Assembly (NCBI GenBank): GCA_029204225.1
Contig: CM055104.1
Span: 38,802,527 to 38,866,526, forward strand
DNA length: 64,000 nt
Origin: Diphasiastrum complanatum
Lineage: Eukaryota; Streptophyta; Lycopodiopsida; Lycopodiales; Lycopodiaceae
Direction: 5' to 3'
Part shown: piece after piece, positions 37,364-51,300 of the stretch
Position numbering within the stretch: the first letter of the stretch is position 1
Layout of the letters: each line of letters begins with the position of its first letter
Notes under the pieces: model-generated
What the model saw: only the letters and a program-made list of their open reading frames with translations
The model's database searches: none
What the model was told of the DNA's origin: nothing
Made by a program: the position numbers and the translations under genes

Positions 37364-40300
37364 TTACCAAGCAGAAAAATCCTTGAATTGAACATTTGAG
37401 ACTTCGACTTTCCTTTTCTTGGTTTCAGATACTTTTTCTGTTGATTGAAAAGCATCTGCAGTCTTAGTCAACAGCACACTTGTATGTTGCTTCAGATACT
37501 TTCCCACACCTGCTCCTTTCGCGACCGGAACTTCCCCTTGGTTTGGATTGCTGTACCACGAACCAATTCTTTCCTGCAACACACAAAAAAAGCAAACTGG
37601 TCTACATTAAGATATGCACCCAAAAAATGATGGTCTATTTGCCACTCTAGTTACATCGCATACCAGCTCTTTGAATTTTCAGAAGTATGGCTGTCCCACT
37701 CTACAAAAATTGGTATTGCAAAACAAAAGACTTACATTATCGGCATCCACATTTAGAGCATCCCTTTCTTCCTTATCTTTTTGTTTCTCTTCCTCCTCAT
37801 CAGGCTCTGTATATGGGTTCACAAAGACAGAAATCTGCAAAATTTTGATTTCTTCCTGCATGCAGAAGATTCACATGCATCATACGAGATATGAATGGAT
37901 GTGCAGTTGAATACAAACCAAAGCAGTCACCTAGAAGTTTCAAGATAACAGAACATCAACTGTGTTGAAGTTTAACAGTGGACTCAAACATGGTTTTTTC
38001 TGATTAGGGCTCAAGATTGGGACCTTGGGAACGCCGTTTGAAATTAGACCTCAAAATATATGAGTTGCAATGATGTAGAATAATTTTTAGGACTGCAATT
38101 GCACATAAATTCACAATTTTGAGAACCATTAAAGTCCGTACTATGTATTGATTCTATTCACTAGCGAACGGATTCTATATCTTAAAGTTACCTAAATATA
38201 TACTTATATAAACATATACGTGTTTAAACAGATGGAACCCTGATATAAATATATATAGAGCACATATTTTGGCATATGCTATTAACATATGTAATGTGCC
38301 ATAAGTTACAGGCAAAACATCACATACAGCATGCATCATGGAGAAGAGAATGCAAATATACTCATACATAAATAACTAATGCTAAGCTGGGCTACCTAAG
38401 ATGATTGAAATACTAGCTTAGGAGCTGATCAATCGAACATCCTAAAGCTGGCACGACTATTTCTACTGCCAAAGGCTCAATAGTTTGAATATTAGGGCTG
38501 GAGGCCCAATAACGACTATATGATCCACGAATGACTATAATCTTTGCCAAGCGAGAAGTGACAGACCCAATGGTCCAAACGACAAATCCTATAGGGACCC
38601 GAGGTCCGTATAGATATCCTTGTGTATTGATATATGGCCTATAACTCTCCCACCACCTCAAAAAGACACTATCCTCAATGTCAAGGTAAGAAAGTGTTGA
38701 TGAAAAGAAAAAAAACTCTCACAAAAATGCATCTATAACAAGAAGCTGCTACAAAAAACGTATACGCTAAAGTAGGTAGCAAAAATAGGAATGAAATATC
38801 ACTGACTCCATATAATATTAAAGCTGCCATAATGAATATGTCAAGTAGTAACCAGAAAAACTGGAACCATATCTAACGAATGTTGTCATGTATCCATGGT
38901 CGTCAAATGGACCAGGAAAACAGAATAATGCATCACATTGAGAAGTCCAGTATATATTATACCAATGCCAACCACACTAACCTAGATTGCCTCGTAAAGG
39001 CATAAATTGAGCTCGATTGCATAGACAGATATACCATGCCAACCGCATGGACCAGAAATGCCACATCAAGTCAAAAACACAAATAAGAGAACCACAAGAT
39101 GCGGAAAGAACTCTACTGCAACATTCTCAAGACAGCCTTATGTACGTTGAGTATTATTTGAATGTAATAGTAGAAAGTATAACCACCCACAAACCAAGGC
39201 ACTCGAAGAGCCAAGATACAGTATAAGAAAAATGGGTCCAAGCTAACCAAAGTGACCATAAATGACCGACAGTCTCAGAGAATGCAAATAAATCCAATGC
39301 TACAAACCAATAGCACAAAACCTAGTGAGAGCAGGTCACTTGGTATATAAAGAGAGAACCCAAGTAATGCATTATGTGCAAAAAGTTGCAAATTATACTA
39401 GAATGAGGAAATCATACTAGCCTTAGGTATATTGTCCAAACATACCAAGCACTATTTCCTTTCCTTCACACTGCCATTTTACAAGTTCGTGTTTACTTCA
39501 TTTGATACTAATATTTGTGATTCAATTCATAACACAGTATCAAAGCACTTTATTGCCTTCATTTAGTTGCTGAAATTTTTTTCTTCGTGCCATTTTTCTT
39601 CTCCGCCATCGCCCTATTTGCTGCCTCCAGCATATTTCAGCTCCATCATGGACCATTATTGACATTTTTTTCCTCCGTCATGTCCCTGTAGCAAGCATTC
39701 CCTCCATCGCTGGCCTACATCATCCTTTTTCCTTCTTCATTGTCCAAAAATCTCCCTACTAGAAAAGCAATGGTTTAAAAGCTTGATACAGCTTCATTGT
39801 TGCCCCCTCTTGACATTTTTGCCTCCATTGGAATAGCACCTGTTCCTTCAATCGCTAGCCTACATCACTCTTTTTACCTCATTTGTTGTCTACCAGTCTC
39901 CCTATTGGTCAATCGTTGATCCAGAAGCTTGATACCACTTCATTTGGTCCATCGCTGCCCCACCAACTACTCGTTGCTTGATCACTACCCTACATGTTTC
40001 TTTTTTCACAATTCATTGTCCCAACTGTTTCTTGTGTTCCATTGCTAGCCTAGCAAGGTTTTCCCTACTAGCTCGCAACCTAGACACCTCCGTTTTGGTT
40101 ACTTGCTGCCCCACACAAGTATGTTATGCTATCTTACGTTTCTCTTTAGTTAGCACTATTTATAGTTTTTGGAAGTTCAAGGTGGGAAACATTCTTGAAG
40201 AAAAAGAATGTTGGGATATAGTGGAAGGTAGAGGGCTTGTTCCTACTTCTGAACCTGACCTCAAGGACTATATCGAGAGGGCACAGAGGGCCCACCTAAT

Positions 40301-43300
40301 CATCAATATCTCAGTGGACGATAACGTCATCCCTCACATTAGAGAAGCAAGAGAGCCAGATCAAGCTTAGGCAATTCTCAGATCCATGTTTAAGACTACC
40401 AACATAACCAGGGTTCCATATCTAAAAAACACACTTCATTCTCTCAAGGTGGATTCGACGAATTGATGATTGATCATCTCACAAAGATCATCCAAGATCT
40501 TAGATGAGTTAAGTGACGGACAGGAGGTGTGCTTGGGTGACACACGCACGGTCAAAAGCAAAGGGCACAATTCCAGTCAAGCTTCTATCATATGAGGTAA
40601 AGGTCAACATAGATGTCCATTATCTACCAGGGCTTGCAAAGAAACTAAGTGACATATTAAAATTGAATTTCAAGATTTAACTTGTCTTGTCAAGGCCAAA
40701 GGTGATAGTATGAAGGTTGTAGCCAAGGGGAAGTAGGCAAATAGGGAAGAGAATAAAGGCCTTTAGGTTCAATGGTGGTGGTGAATACAAATCTAGTGAA
40801 TTTGTCGAATTCTACAAGGCAAATGGTCTTACAGAGCAATTTACTACTCCACACACACGCCAGCAGAATGGCGTAGCCAAGAGGAAGAACTAAACCATAG
40901 TTGATTGTGCTCAAAGCATGCTCGAGGCAAAGGGGTTTGCCAAATTGTTTCTAGGCCGAAGCACTTAACATACAATTGTTTTTCTTTTGAATCGAAGCCC
41001 AATGAAGTTGTGGAAGGAAAGACACCAAAGAAAGCATTTAGTGGCATCAAGCCCAAGGTGGGAGGTTTGCGGGTGTTTGGTTGTACGGCATATGCTAGTA
41101 CCCCCAACGATGATAGGAAGAAGTTGGATGTGAAATCATCCCAAGTGTATCTTTCTAAGATACAATGAAGAGGAGAAGGCCTATAGAAAGCCCAAAAAAA
41201 TGTGGGAGCATAGCTCAAGTCCATAGAAGAGACAAAATTCAAATGAATGTGGGAGCATAGCTCAAGTACATATTACGAGAAAAGAAAAAGAGTCACAAGA
41301 AGAGTCTAAAAACAGAAAAGAAATGCTTATAACTCATGATACATAGTCTTCCCCTTCTTCACCTACCAAGAAAACTCCCAAGATAGTATTATCAAATGAT
41401 TGAAAAGAGACAATATATTGGATAAGGCATAGAAGGAGAAAGAATAATCACATAGTAACAACAGTATTCAAGAACAAAGTGAGAGACACACACAAACTAT
41501 GCTTCCCAAGCAACATTTATTTGAGGAAGCTACAAAAGAAGAAAACTAGCAAGGACTATGAAACACAAATACGATTTTACTATGATAGACTATCCATCAG
41601 AGCATGCAAAACTCCCAAAAGACGAAAATCCTATTGGATGTAATTGGGATTATGCGACAAAGTTTTATGTTGATGGAAATATTGATAAATGTACGACAAG
41701 GTTTGTAGCCAAGGGATATGCACAGCAAGAATGCATACATTATGAGGAGATTCTTTAATCTAGGGCTTTGATGCCAACTGTCAAGATTGAGATATCTTTC
41801 GCTACTTACTTAAATGAGACCCCCAGCAAATGGAAATTGAAAGTGCCATTCCAACTTAATACCCATCTATTCTTGAAGAAAGTATACAAGGAGCAGTCAC
41901 ATGGCTTTGCAGAAAAGGTAGGGAACATTTGGTTTGTAAACTGCCCCTAGATCATGCTATAACAAGTTTAGAACAAAATTAGTCATCAAAAAGGAGTAGC
42001 ATGGCATTCTTGTGGCAGTATTGTATGTGGATGATTTGGTAATAATAGTCACAAATGAAAATTCACTCACTAAACTCAAGGAAATTCTACCTAAAAAATT
42101 TAAGATGAGGGATTTCGATTATTGCTATTTGAGATAGAGTATGCTCCAAAAAACTTGGAAAATTTAATATGCACCATTCTAAACCTATCTTAAATTTTAT
42201 TGATAGAGATGAAAGCAAACAAACTAACAAAAAACAAAGAGTTGCTAGAAAAAGATGAAACATTGTGCAGACAAACTTGTTGGGAGCCTGATGTACCTTA
42301 CTACTACATGCCCTGACATTGCATATATTGTGGGAGTAGTCAGTCAATTGAGTAAACCTAAGGAAACACATTGGAAAGCAGCTAAATAGTTATAAGATAT
42401 ATCAAGGAATGACCAAAATCAATTGAAGCTACAAGGCTACACTAATGCAGCTGTAGGTGATAGAGAGAATAAAAGATCCAACTCATCCAAGGTAGGTCAC
42501 ACATTTCAATTGGGATCTGAAGCAGTTAATTTTAGCAGCAAGAGGCAGCCATCCATCACGTTATCCACCACTTAAGCTCAATATTGAGCAACGACAAAAG
42601 CAGCATGTGAAGCTATTTGGTTGCAGCCTTACTTGAAGACCTCTAGCACCACCATGAGCAACCACAATGATACAGACGACAATCAAGGATGATCCAACTC
42701 ATGAAGAATCCTCTGCTCCAGACAAGGACGATACATTGAGGTGGATCAACACTTAATGAATGACAAGTGCAAAGTGGAGAGATCAACATACAGCAGTATG
42801 ATACATATAAACAAGTTGTGGATACATTTACTCATGGGAAACATTCAAAAAATTACAGATGTGTTAAGGTTGCAAAAGGGAGGACGTTAAGATGTAACGT
42901 CTATTTCATGTTCATTGCCCTGTATTTTGTAATCCCCCCCCCCCCCCCCCCCCCCGCCCCACAATAGTCCAACTCTATGGGACTGTGATTCTATTTGACC
43001 ATTATACCAAGCACACATTGCATGTAACTGAAAATAATATTTTGCTGAATCGTTATCAATTATGTAGGGGACAAGCTAGGAAGGTCAATGGGGGAGCTAC
43101 GCGAGTCCTAGGTAGGTCAATGGACCTCGCACTAACCTCGGATACTGTGGAGGATTTAAGGGGTGGGCTAGCACCAACTTAGAATCGGGGGCACGACTAT
43201 AACTAACCTCCTAATTCATATTGTAACTTTTGCGTGAATGCTTGAGGGGAGCAGTTGGGCACCTAACATTGTTGTGAGGAAGTCCAACTTGGTAAAACCT

Positions 43301-46300
43301 CTTGTACTTGTATTTGCAATTAGTAATAAAGTCTGCCTTGCGCTTTCAATAACAACTTGTCCATCATTATTCTTCATTGGCCATCTTTCTAAGACTGTGG
43401 TAGGATCAGTGTTACATGCATACATCGTCATTTTGCTACCGTAGTCACTGAAAGATTCAAATCAATTTGATCAAATTCCGGATGTTTGAATTGAGCAATT
43501 TTTTTTCCAAAAAAGAGTCGCTAGATTCTTTTAGAAAAGGCCATGTTTTTAAGCTTTTAGGATGAAGATTATATATCATGTTAAAAGCTTTAAATTGCTC
43601 ATAATACTAAATAGATACAGAAATGGAAGAGGGGTGATGGGATGACTGATACCCTAAACATGTAACGATTCTAGAAACCTGTAGATTGATTGCTTGTAAC
43701 CTATACTTACACAAAATTTTTAGCAATCCTATTCACTGTACACAGATTTTCAGCAACCTAGTGACATTTGGGTACCATTTCTCCAGATAGAATATTTGGA
43801 AACACAAAAATTTGTAAAAAAGAAAAGGGGTTCAAACTGAGATTTTTTGTAACTATGTTTCGTACATGACAACGGTGGCATTCTTGAGCAGCTTTGCCAT
43901 GGCCCTTTGACAGTCAATTATGTCTGTTTTTATCAAATATTGATTTTATGTAATTATGGTCTATCTTTTCTTTATGAATAATGCTTTTCCATACTGTCAA
44001 GCATTATTACTGACCAAGCACTTCCAAGCTTTAAGAACTGGGACAGTACGCCCATGTGTACGGTCAGTGGGCCCCTTCGTTGTGACAGGGGCTAAATACG
44101 ATGATTCAAATATTTAGAACAAATTAGTAGCTTGCCGTATCTGACCATTGTCACTATCATTACATCATTAACAAAATAACATTATTACAGCATGTACTTC
44201 AACGTCAAAGAAATTGGTACAATTCTGGTAAAACTATATTTTGAAGACACTTCACAAGCTCTAGCATTGTGCTGTGAAAAAGTTGGAATTACTTAGCCAA
44301 AAAGTTGATCAACTTGTACTTTTCTCCATACAATTTAATCTAAAACTGGAAGCCATAACTTTCTGTACAACAAAACCAACAGAATTTCCAAAAATTAGAA
44401 AAACGGTGAGCAAGCAGCATGAGTATGCCTTGACCTTAATATGAAAAGCTGCAACACCCACACGAGTGAGGAGGAAAAGGTGTGTACCTGTATAACTAAA
44501 AAGATTACCTTCTCATTCCCATAACCAAACTGCTGGTTAATATTTAGATTTCTAAAACAAAGGGAATTTAAAGTCTAATATGAATATTAACTGCATTCTA
44601 TGACATACCAGAGCAACCGTGGACTCCAATATAACAAAACTCAAAAGCTTACTTCAACAGTGGAGAAAACAGTAAATTACCAGCGGCCGATCATCATCAT
44701 CCACAGGAACCTTTTCCATGACAGAAAGAGTCTCTAGCCCCCCGACCACGCGACCAAAAACAGTATGCTTGTAATTCAGATGAGGGGCAGATTTATATAA
44801 GATGAAGAACTGTGAACCATTACTATGGGGCCCACTGTTTGCCATGCTCACTATGCCCCTCCCTGTGTGGAGTAACTTTGAGTTCAACTCATCCTTGAAG
44901 GGCTTCCCCCATATTGATTCACCGCCTCTGCCAGTGCCTGTTGGATCACCGCCCTGAATCATGAAGTTTCTGTACATCCGAAAAGCACTAATTTTAGTGA
45001 GTGAATGAATGGCATGCATGTTGTCTGGTACTAATGCATATGGGTGGTAGTATACTTAACATCTGGTTTAAGGTTTAGGTCTAGTATTGAAGTTCAAGTT
45101 TAAGGTTAGGGTTTAAGCTTACTCCACACCTCCCCTAAGCTTACTCCATGCCTTCATCCAAGGCACACACCATGTCAACATAGACAGTAAGAAAGCAAAC
45201 TATATGTGCTAAATGTGAGGCTTCCCAACTGAAGGTGTTTATAAACACCACAATACTTTTGTTTACACTGATCAAGCAAATTTCCTTGCCAGGACAGCTT
45301 AGTAGAGCAAATGTAAGTCTGGTAATGTTGAAAGAAACAGCATTTCAAATCACCAATATGGGTCAAACAATGATGTAAGCCATTGCACGTTCAACTTATC
45401 GTTGCACAGCTTTTCATAGTGTAAGATTTGAAAACCACCAAAACACAAGATTGAAACATTTTACAAGTTCACTGGCATTCTCAAGTTATGGATATTATTA
45501 CAGATATCATATTATTGGGACCTGTTTTGAAACCTCCAATATTATTGAGTAAATGGTCCCATTTATTATTTGATGAGGCCCCATTTATTATATTTCACTC
45601 AAATGCTTTTGATACTTTCTAGAGACTTGTAAATTGTCCTCGTTGGCTGCATAATAGAGGGGCCAGGGTGATGCCCTAACCCTGTTTTGGTAGCTGTCTG
45701 AAAGGTTCTCTTAAGGGGTTCAGGAACAGTATAAGCAGACTCATCGTAAAGTTAACGATTTGACACCCTTGAGTCCTTTATAGGAGGCTCTATTGCAATT
45801 CTTTGGAGAAGATCTGCGACTACTCTTTCTGGCTGTGATTGATGTTCACAAGACTGTTTTTAGTTGGAAATTGTTTGATGCTCATCATTTGCTGTGTGTC
45901 TGTTTCACACATGATGCTTTATCCGTGCAATTTCCAATACTAGAGGAGACCTTCTCTGGCAACTAAACTAATATCACTATTTCCTCTAGTCACTGTCATG
46001 TAGGGATCGATCATGTCCTTTCATTGCTTGAGCTGTTCAACCTTGTTATTGCATTTTCTCCATTAATCTCTGAAAGGGGAGCTATTTACTATCCAAAGAT
46101 TCAACTCCCTGAATTATCTTCATTGGTGATTACATTTCTGACTGGTTTTCCATTCAGTGATTGACTGTTGGCTTTGGACAACTACTTCTACAGCCATGAA
46201 TGCACCTTCACTACCTCGGGAGTATCTGCAATTGGCCTTTTCATATCAACGATTGGTTGAGGAGCTTCATCGGTGCCATAGCCTGCCACCATCTACTAGC

Positions 46301-48320
46301 ATATCATTGGAATTCTAGATCCTTGTGAGAGAATTCATCCACTTTCCTTACGCTCTGTCTGTTCATACTTTCAGTCCAATTTTCCTGTCTTTGTAGTCAA
46401 AAAATATACTTGTAAGTGATTTCAAGGATAAAGTACAATTCACACTACATTCTGGTTATCTAATGGCAATGGTCTAGCAAGTAGGTTGGCCAAGCTTGAG
46501 AATATTACCAAGCAATTAGGCCTCTTGGGTGATATTAGCAGTAGGATAAGTCTCATCATAGTGACTTGGCAGATGAATGAGCTTGGTCAATCTTATAGTG
46601 CTCCCAGCCCTAAGTAGCCGCACATCCTAGCCAGTGTCGTAAATAGGCCTACGGGCTCCTCATTTGTCAGATGGAGAGTTTGAGAGTAGTTCATAGCTTA
46701 AATTGCATATATCAGCTTAGCTTTGATTGCATTCATCAACTATCAATCAGCTCAATATTATCATGATTTGCATGGAGACTGTCATCATTGACCTTTTTCT
46801 TTGGAGTACTTGTGTCTGTTTCCTACTTTATGTGTTGATTTGCCCATGGCTTGGTACTAGAGCACTTTTCTAGCACAAAGGGTTGGGTGCTAGCTTCTAC
46901 AACATTTAGATCTTACATGAGTCTGAGAGGTTTTCAAATTTCAAACCCCAAAAGAATTTCAAAACTCAGAACATTGGTAGTCTGGGGAAGAAGGCCTTAG
47001 ATTTGACAAGAAGCAAAGGACTATTTTGAGCAGTTTTGGTCTAATTTGATGGCATCCCTATGAACAATCTGCAATACTAGATCAACCATGAAAGCTTGAG
47101 AAACGTAGCTATGGAGAACAAACACAAGGGAAATTGCTCAAGCACCTCATAACCCCAAAACTTAGAAGAGAGATATCATTTATCATAAATCATGTCTCAT
47201 GTAGTAACTATACACACTATGGTAGCTCACTGGTAGCATGGAATGTATAGGCGGCAACCATATGGTTGAGCTACTTGGCCAAGTGGGCCACTTGCACTAA
47301 TCTAGTTAAGTTACAAATACAGGGCCTCCATGTAACAAATAACATGCCCCATGAGTAACATGCAACTTCCAATAACATCCGTGCTTAGCCCAAAGAGGTA
47401 TTACTCTTCAACACCCCCCCTAACAGCAATTTTGTATAAGCTAAAACCTAACAATGTTCTAAACTTCTCAAACTTATCTTTACTATGTGGTCTAGTAAAG
47501 ATATCAGCAATCTGGTTGTTGGTGTCGCAATATGTTAGCTCAATCTCACCACTATGCACTTTCTCTCGTATAAAGTGTTGGTCCACCTCTATATGTTTTG
47601 TCTGTGCATGGTAGACTGGATTTCTTGCAAGTTGACATCCATTTGATGGACATCCCAATCAAAGTGTGAGGCTAAGGCCAATACAATCCTGTTAGATGTC
47701 ATCTTAGCGACAATGCTCACATACCTAGGAGCAAATTGGATTCTAAGGCGACCAAGTGTTTAATCCTTGGATATGATAGTCACGAGAAGGGATACAGGTT
47801 GTATGACTTGGAGGGTAAGAAAATCATCATAAGCAGGGATGCGATCTTTGATGAGGATGGATCTCATAAAGATACAGAGATACCTTTTGATAGGAAGTAA
47901 GATGGAAAAATTCCTATCTTGTGTGATGATTATTTCAGGAGCCTGAATCGACACATGTATCGCCTACACTAATCCAAGTACCTAGAGTGACTATTGATGA
48001 GAAAGGAAAAAGGAAGGTGTTACAACCTCTTTCCGCCGCAAACTGCCAAGTGTCTCAATGTTTGAGGGTACCTTTCGAATCGCCTTTTCGAACCGTATTT
48101 GAATCGAGTTTGAATCGGAAAAGAATCAACTTCTCCAGGTTCGGTTTTAGGGTTTTTTTTTTTAAACATTAATGTCACAGCATACATATTACATATTACA
48201 TATGTCATATTCCAATGTACCATGTGCATGGTTAGTTAGTGGTAAATTAGCAAATGTTCAATGATTCGAATTTCACGAAAATGACAAAACACACACACAC
48301 ACATTTGTCAAACACACACA

Positions 48321-48371
<51 letters not shown>

Positions 48372-51300
48372 TGTCAAACATTTAACACACACACACATTT
48401 GTCAACAGTGTCACGAAAGCATTTGAACAGTACCTTCTCTCTTGCATGGAACAAATTACACTAGAATCTAGCTACCTAAGGATGGAAATGGGTCAATTGA
48501 AAACCACAATACAAGCTATGGCAATCGAGAAGCAAACTATGATGGCCGGGATCATATCTTTGGAAGAGACCTTGAGCAGAAAAGAAGAACCAGCCAGCAC
48601 CACAAAGATCCAAGAATTGGAGGAACGGATTGAGCAACATAAGGCGGAAACCAAAACATGGGCCTCTCTATTCAAAGAAGACGGTAAAGAAGGTACACAC
48701 ACTTTCAATAGCGTCATCTCAGCCACCATATCCGAAGAAGAAATGCGGAAGTATAAATCTCTGAATGTGCGGGTGCGAGGAATTGAAGATACTAAGGCTC
48801 CAATTACCGAAGCATCCAGTTTCCTCACGGATACACTTTCCCACCATCACAACGGAATGGAAAAAGCGTGGAGAACTAAAAGAGATCCAACTACACTCAT
48901 CATACGGTTCACGGGAATAGAGGAGCGGCAAGCTGTCCTTAGGCTACAAGCTAGGCTGAGAGGTACCCTTGTCTTCATGGACGATGATCTCACACCTATG
49001 CAAGTTGCCGAAAGGAGGAAGGTTTTCAGCGAAGCCAAAGCACTGGGAAAAAGGGTGAGGGTGATCTATCGGGATGGTAAGGCCCGATACATTGACCCCC
49101 AAAAATCTGAGGCATAGGGATTTGGGCCCCCCGGACTTAGGAGCGGTTCGAGGCCCTCACAAAAGCATTGCGGTTAAGTTTATGGAACTGCAATGGTATC
49201 CATTCTTCAGCTACAGCAGGAGACTTTAGAGATTTTTGTAGTACAGGGGATATCCTTATACTTACTGAGACACATGAGAGTCCTGAGAGAGGACTTCCTT
49301 GCATTGAGGGATTTTGCTGGCTTTCTACTTGCAGAGGGAAGACGAGGGCACTGACTAGTCGCGGTTCAGGTGGTGTTGCTTGCTTATTTCGAGACTCTCT
49401 CCAGCCATGGGTCGAGCTACTATACACTGACGAGCAGGCTCGCTATATCTGGATCAGGTTGGACCACAGGTTGATGGAGTTAGATCGTGACATATTCTTG
49501 TTATTTCCCTCCAGAGACATCAGCTTTCACCTCAGAGGAGAAGTCACCTTTCATGGATATTTCATCGGACATTATCAGATATGAGGATCGAGGATATATT
49601 CTTCTAGCGGGGGACTTCAATGCCAGGACTGGGTCTAGGCAAACGGAATTTCACAGAGCAGCAGATGACCCACAGCGGATACATGCACTTGATTGGGATG
49701 ATCTTGGTCTTATACGGCGATCGGCGGATGCAGCGGGTCCAATCACATCATATGGGGAGCAGATGCTTCAGTTGGGTGAGGCTCATGGACTGGCCATTTA
49801 TAATGGCCTTCTTCAGCTGCCAAGCTCTGGTGACTACACTTGCTTCCCACATAGTGGAGGACATAGCGTCGTCGACTATTTCATGGGTTCACCATTTCTC
49901 CTTCACTTCATTTCATCCTTCTCTGTACACCGCACCACTCTTTCTGATCATTCATATCTCTCACTCTCTGTCGGTCATCTCCACATCACACCTATTTTCT
50001 CTTCGACCCCTACAGCTAAACCCACCTACTGTTACACTTCACATCACACACCACTATACAGAGAAGCCCTCTCCGATCTCCTTACCAATTTCCCACATGA
50101 GCATACTTTAGAGGAGCAGTCCCTCTTTCTTGTCCAGACCATCCATACTGCAGCTTCCATTGCCTTTCCATCCCCACAGCCCAAAGACCAGCAACGTCAT
50201 AGACCCTATAACCCCTAGTGTGATCAGGAATGCATCTAGCTACATCAAAACCTCATGTATGCTCGCTCCCATCTTCCTCATATGACCAAAACCATATCTC
50301 GTGTCTACCGCAGAACCACAAAAAAAAAGAAAATCGCATACGAGATTGGTCAGGGTAAGAAATTGATGGATCTCCTCTTTAGTTCTTCCTCAGGTTCATT
50401 CTGGAAGAGGTTCCTTCCACGGTCACCCCCACCACGGATCACAGACCTCAGCACTTGGGTCGCATATGCCACATCATTGTACACCATCCCAGATACCCCT
50501 CCTCTTCCCACCTCCTGTCTCACGGATACTTCTGCCATATTCACTAACGAACTTATAGAAAAGGCCATCACACGACTCCATTCCCATAAAGCCAAAGACA
50601 TTGATGAGCTAGAGGCTGAACTTCTAAAGTATGCTCCCGACATCCTCTCACCCTTTCTCTCCATCCTATTCAACCGAGCTGTCACCTCTGATTTTCCCTC
50701 TCCATGGTCCACAAACCTCATTCACCCTATCCACAAAGGCGGGGACCCCATGAAAGCTGACAACTACCGCACCATTATGATCAGTCACCTCTTCGCCAAA
50801 GTATATGGTTCTATCCTACAGTCAGAGATCAGTACAGAGATGGATGCTAGATCACTCCATGCCATTGGACAGGCGGGTTTCAGACCGGGATATACTACAT
50901 CGGTTCATATCTTTACTTTGAGGTCCATCATTGAGGAGGCTAAGGCCAAGAGGGAGCGTGTATACTGCTGCTTTGTGGATTTCCGCAAGGCATTTAATTC
51001 TGTGCCTAGGCATCTATTGATACAGAGACTTCATGATCGGGGCTTTCAGGAGGATACTATACAGGCGGTAGTAGCATTGTACAGGCGAGTTATTGGCAGG
51101 GTCCGACTATCAGGAGTTATTTCACCGGAGGTGGTCAGTACTATTGGTGTCAAACAGGGATGTCCACTCTCTCCTACACTTTTTGGTCTTTACATTGACG
51201 AGCTAGAGCATGTTATACGGAGTGATGGAGGGGAGGGTTGTACATTGGGCGACCTCATTATTGCTATTCTCCTTTATGCTAATGATGTGGTTTTGCTTTC

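Noticed and set aside
48493-49427. Minus-strand frames opposite LINE ORF1 and the endonuclease
   Set aside because: Shadows of the real plus-strand coding sequence.
50350-50721. 123-codon minus-strand frame
   Set aside because: Antisense shadow of the LINE reverse transcriptase region.
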